Positions 6,040 through 7,382 of a stretch of 7,382 nt of DNA are shown piece after piece. The notes beneath the pieces are model-generated. The model made no database searches. It was not told the origin of the DNA and saw nothing but the letters and a program-made list of their open reading frames with translations. The translations under genes were made by a program, and so were the position numbers. Position 1 is the stretch's first letter; the number at the start of each line of letters is the position of its first letter. This DNA is from Syntrophomonas sp. (lineage in GTDB: Bacteria; Bacillota; Syntrophomonadia; Syntrophomonadales; Syntrophomonadaceae): NCBI GenBank assembly GCA_003558625.1, contig PWPP01000141.1, positions 1 to 7,382 of the forward strand, read 5' to 3'.

Positions 6040-6821
6040 CACCTGAACACCTCCCCTTTAGGTGCGGCAACGATATGGCGGAATTGGTCATGCATGATCC
6101 GGTTTACAGAACATTGATACACCTCGGCAATGATCTCAGGTGTAATATCGTTCTTTCCTCCAACAACGATTTTCCGGTTTAAACAGGCCCATTTGTTGAC
6201 ATGCCGGGAAATAGCGGTCAAATCATGAGAGACTAAAACCAGGGTCATTTCTTGACTCAATTTTTTTAATATATCATAAAACCGTGCCTCAAACTGGGAG
6301 TCAATATTGTTGGTCGGCTCATCCATAAGAAGAATTCTGGGCCGGGAAACCAGGGCCCGGGCTAAAAGAACCCGCTGTCGTTCTCCTCCGGATAGCTTTC
6401 CTACCTGACGTTTACCTAATGCATCTATTTCCAATTCCAGCAATATGCTTTTCACGGCAGCTTGATCTTCCCGGGAATAAAATCTTCCCCTTCTCTGCCC
6501 CAAACGTCCCATTAAAACCATATCCCAGACATTTATGGGGAAATCCTGGTCAAAATGTGCGTGTTGCGGCACATAGGCAATATGTTTCCCGGTCTTATGT
6601 ACCTGTTCGCCGAGAACTTGCACACTGCCCTGCATGGGTTTTACCAGGCCCAGGATCACACGGAGCAACGTCGTTTTTCCCCCGCCATTAGGTCCGATAA
6701 TCCCCAGAAAATCTCCATCCCAAACCGTTAGGTTGATATCCTCCAGGATGATCCGGTCTTTTAAAGATACCCATAGGTTTTTGATCTGGATGACAATATT
6801 ATTGCGGCTGGAAATTGACAT
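6039..6821 (-). CDS. znuC: Metal (zinc-type) ABC transporter ATP-binding protein
   Basis: A 260-residue ABC ATPase that powers metal uptake on the cytoplasmic face of the membrane. All nucleotide-binding motifs are present: Walker A GPNGGGKT (43-50), Q-loop glutamine at 86 (YVPQH), signature LSGGERQ (143-149), Walker B ILLMDEP (163-169) with catalytic glutamate 168, and switch histidine 199 (VSHD). PQHAHFDQDFPINVWDMVLM after the Q-loop is typical of the zinc/manganese ABC group. The C-terminal tail has scattered histidines (H244, H249) and a cysteine (C237), as other ZnuC proteins do. An AGGAG ribosome site lies 8 bases before the ATG. The gene starts 11 bases after the binding-protein stop and its stop overlaps the permease start, so the three are one operon. 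The exact metal is inferred from the family. Confidence 0.9.
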   Translation of the reverse strand: MSISSRNNIVIQIKNLWVSLKDRIILEDINLTVWDGDFLGIIGPNGGGKTTLLRVILGLVKPMQGSVQVLGEQVHKTGKHIAYVPQHAHFDQDFPINVWDMVLMGRLGQRRGRFYSREDQAAVKSILLELEIDALGKRQVGKLSGGERQRVLLARALVSRPRILLMDEPTNNIDSQFEARFYDILKKLSQEMTLVLVSHDLTAISRHVNKWACLNRKIVVGGKNDITPEIIAEVYQCSVNRIMHDQFRHIVAAPKGEVFR

Positions 6822-6832
6822 TCCTTCAACTC

Positions 6833-7382
6833 CTATGAGTTTAATTCTCGAACTATCCGCTGCGCCATTTCCCTCATGTCCTCAATATAATCAACTGGCA
6901 TGGGATTTATGATGATGACTTCTCCTCCAAGTTCCTCTGCAATACCGCGCGCATATCTAAGCCCATGATAAGAAGAAGTTAAAATGTTTTTTAACCCCAT
7001 CTCCCGGGCCTGATCAATCAAAAGAGCTAATTCCCTGGGAGAAGGTTCTTTTCCTTCCCTTTCTACGGCTAATTCCTGCAAACCATAATCCCGGGCAAAA
7101 TACTTCCAGGCAGGATGATACACCAGAAAGGTCTTTCTTTCTACCTGGGTGAAATACCCTTGCAGCTCCTGGTCTAAATCCACCAGTTCTGCTAAAAACC
7201 GCTCTTTATTATACTGGTAATAAAGAATATTATCAGGGTCATTCTGGGCCAGGGCACGATATATATTTTCCACCTGGACTTGAACCAGTCGTGGTGATAA
7301 CCAAATATGGGGGTCCCCGTCGATTATTTCTATCCCCACCGATGAATCAACTACCACCATATCGGCATTGGCTGACTGAATC
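6833..7382 (-). CDS. znuA: Metal ABC transporter substrate-binding protein, C-terminal part
   Basis: Partial gene: 182 residues to the stop are visible and the frame is open through the window edge, so the signal peptide and first metal ligand are missing. It belongs to the ZnuA/TroA (cluster A-I) binding proteins that capture Zn or Mn outside the membrane and deliver it to the permease. Likely ligands are the histidine of DPHIWLSP (visible residue 25), the histidine of YHPAWKYFARDYGL (89), and an aspartate in PVDYIEDM (about 164). DPHIWLSP resembles zinc-type proteins more than manganese-type ones. The segment before DPHIW has no histidine-rich loop, unlike many ZnuA proteins. It is the upstream gene of the znuACB-order operon and 11 bases precede znuC. 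An internal ATG at 7360 is not the start, since homology continues upstream of it. Confidence 0.85.
   Translation of the reverse strand, partial: IQSANADMVVVDSSVGIEIIDGDPHIWLSPRLVQVQVENIYRALAQNDPDNILYYQYNKERFLAELVDLDQELQGYFTQVERKTFLVYHPAWKYFARDYGLQELAVEREGKEPSPRELALLIDQAREMGLKNILTSSYHGLRYARGIAEELGGEVIIINPMPVDYIEDMREMAQRIVRELNS

Overview
All genes in this window lie on the minus strand, so transcription runs from high to low coordinates. Moderate GC, strong AGGAGG-type ribosome binding sites, sigma-A-like promoters and the gene families point to a Gram-positive anaerobe of the Firmicutes, most likely a Clostridia or Peptococcaceae-type organism that respires or oxidises acyl-CoAs. That placement rests on gene content and residue patterns remembered for these families; no search was run.

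Layout in order of transcription. (1) 7382-5182: a high-affinity metal (probably zinc) ABC uptake operon. It holds the C-terminal part of a ZnuA/TroA-like binding protein (cut by the window edge), a ZnuC-like ATPase and a ZnuB-like membrane permease, tightly packed with 11-nt or overlapping junctions. (2) 5181-5047: a 135-bp control region with an extended -10 promoter (TGTTATAAT) and two palindromes, driving (3) a MarR-family repressor (5046-4627). (4) 4626-4489: a 138-bp control region with a near-consensus sigma-A promoter (TTGACA, 17 bp, TAAAAT), driving (5) a butyryl-CoA-dehydrogenase-like acyl-CoA dehydrogenase (4488-3346). (6) 3345-3147: a 199-bp control region with a TTGACA promoter embedded in inverted repeats, leading to (7) a four-gene electron-transfer operon: etfB/fixA, etfA/fixB, fixC and the start of fixX, which runs off at base 1.

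How the genes work together: the acyl-CoA dehydrogenase should pass electrons from its FAD to the EtfBA flavoprotein. EtfBA and the FixC-FixX flavoprotein/ferredoxin pair then link that electron pool to the membrane quinone pool and, if the complex bifurcates as characterised EtfABCX complexes do, to NADH and ferredoxin or flavodoxin. The direction and bifurcation are family knowledge and inference, not something the bases show. The metal transporter looks like an unrelated neighbour.

The most interesting non-coding signal is a shared sequence just downstream of the -10 elements of both marR and the acyl-CoA dehydrogenase gene. TAAGATGATTGGCATCT and TAAGATGATCAGCAGCT match at 14 of 17 positions, which suggests that the MarR protein represses both itself and the dehydrogenase. 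No RNA genes, mobile elements or CRISPR arrays were seen. I see no clearly undescribed system here; the window is a recognisable metabolic and transport region with some worthwhile regulatory detail.
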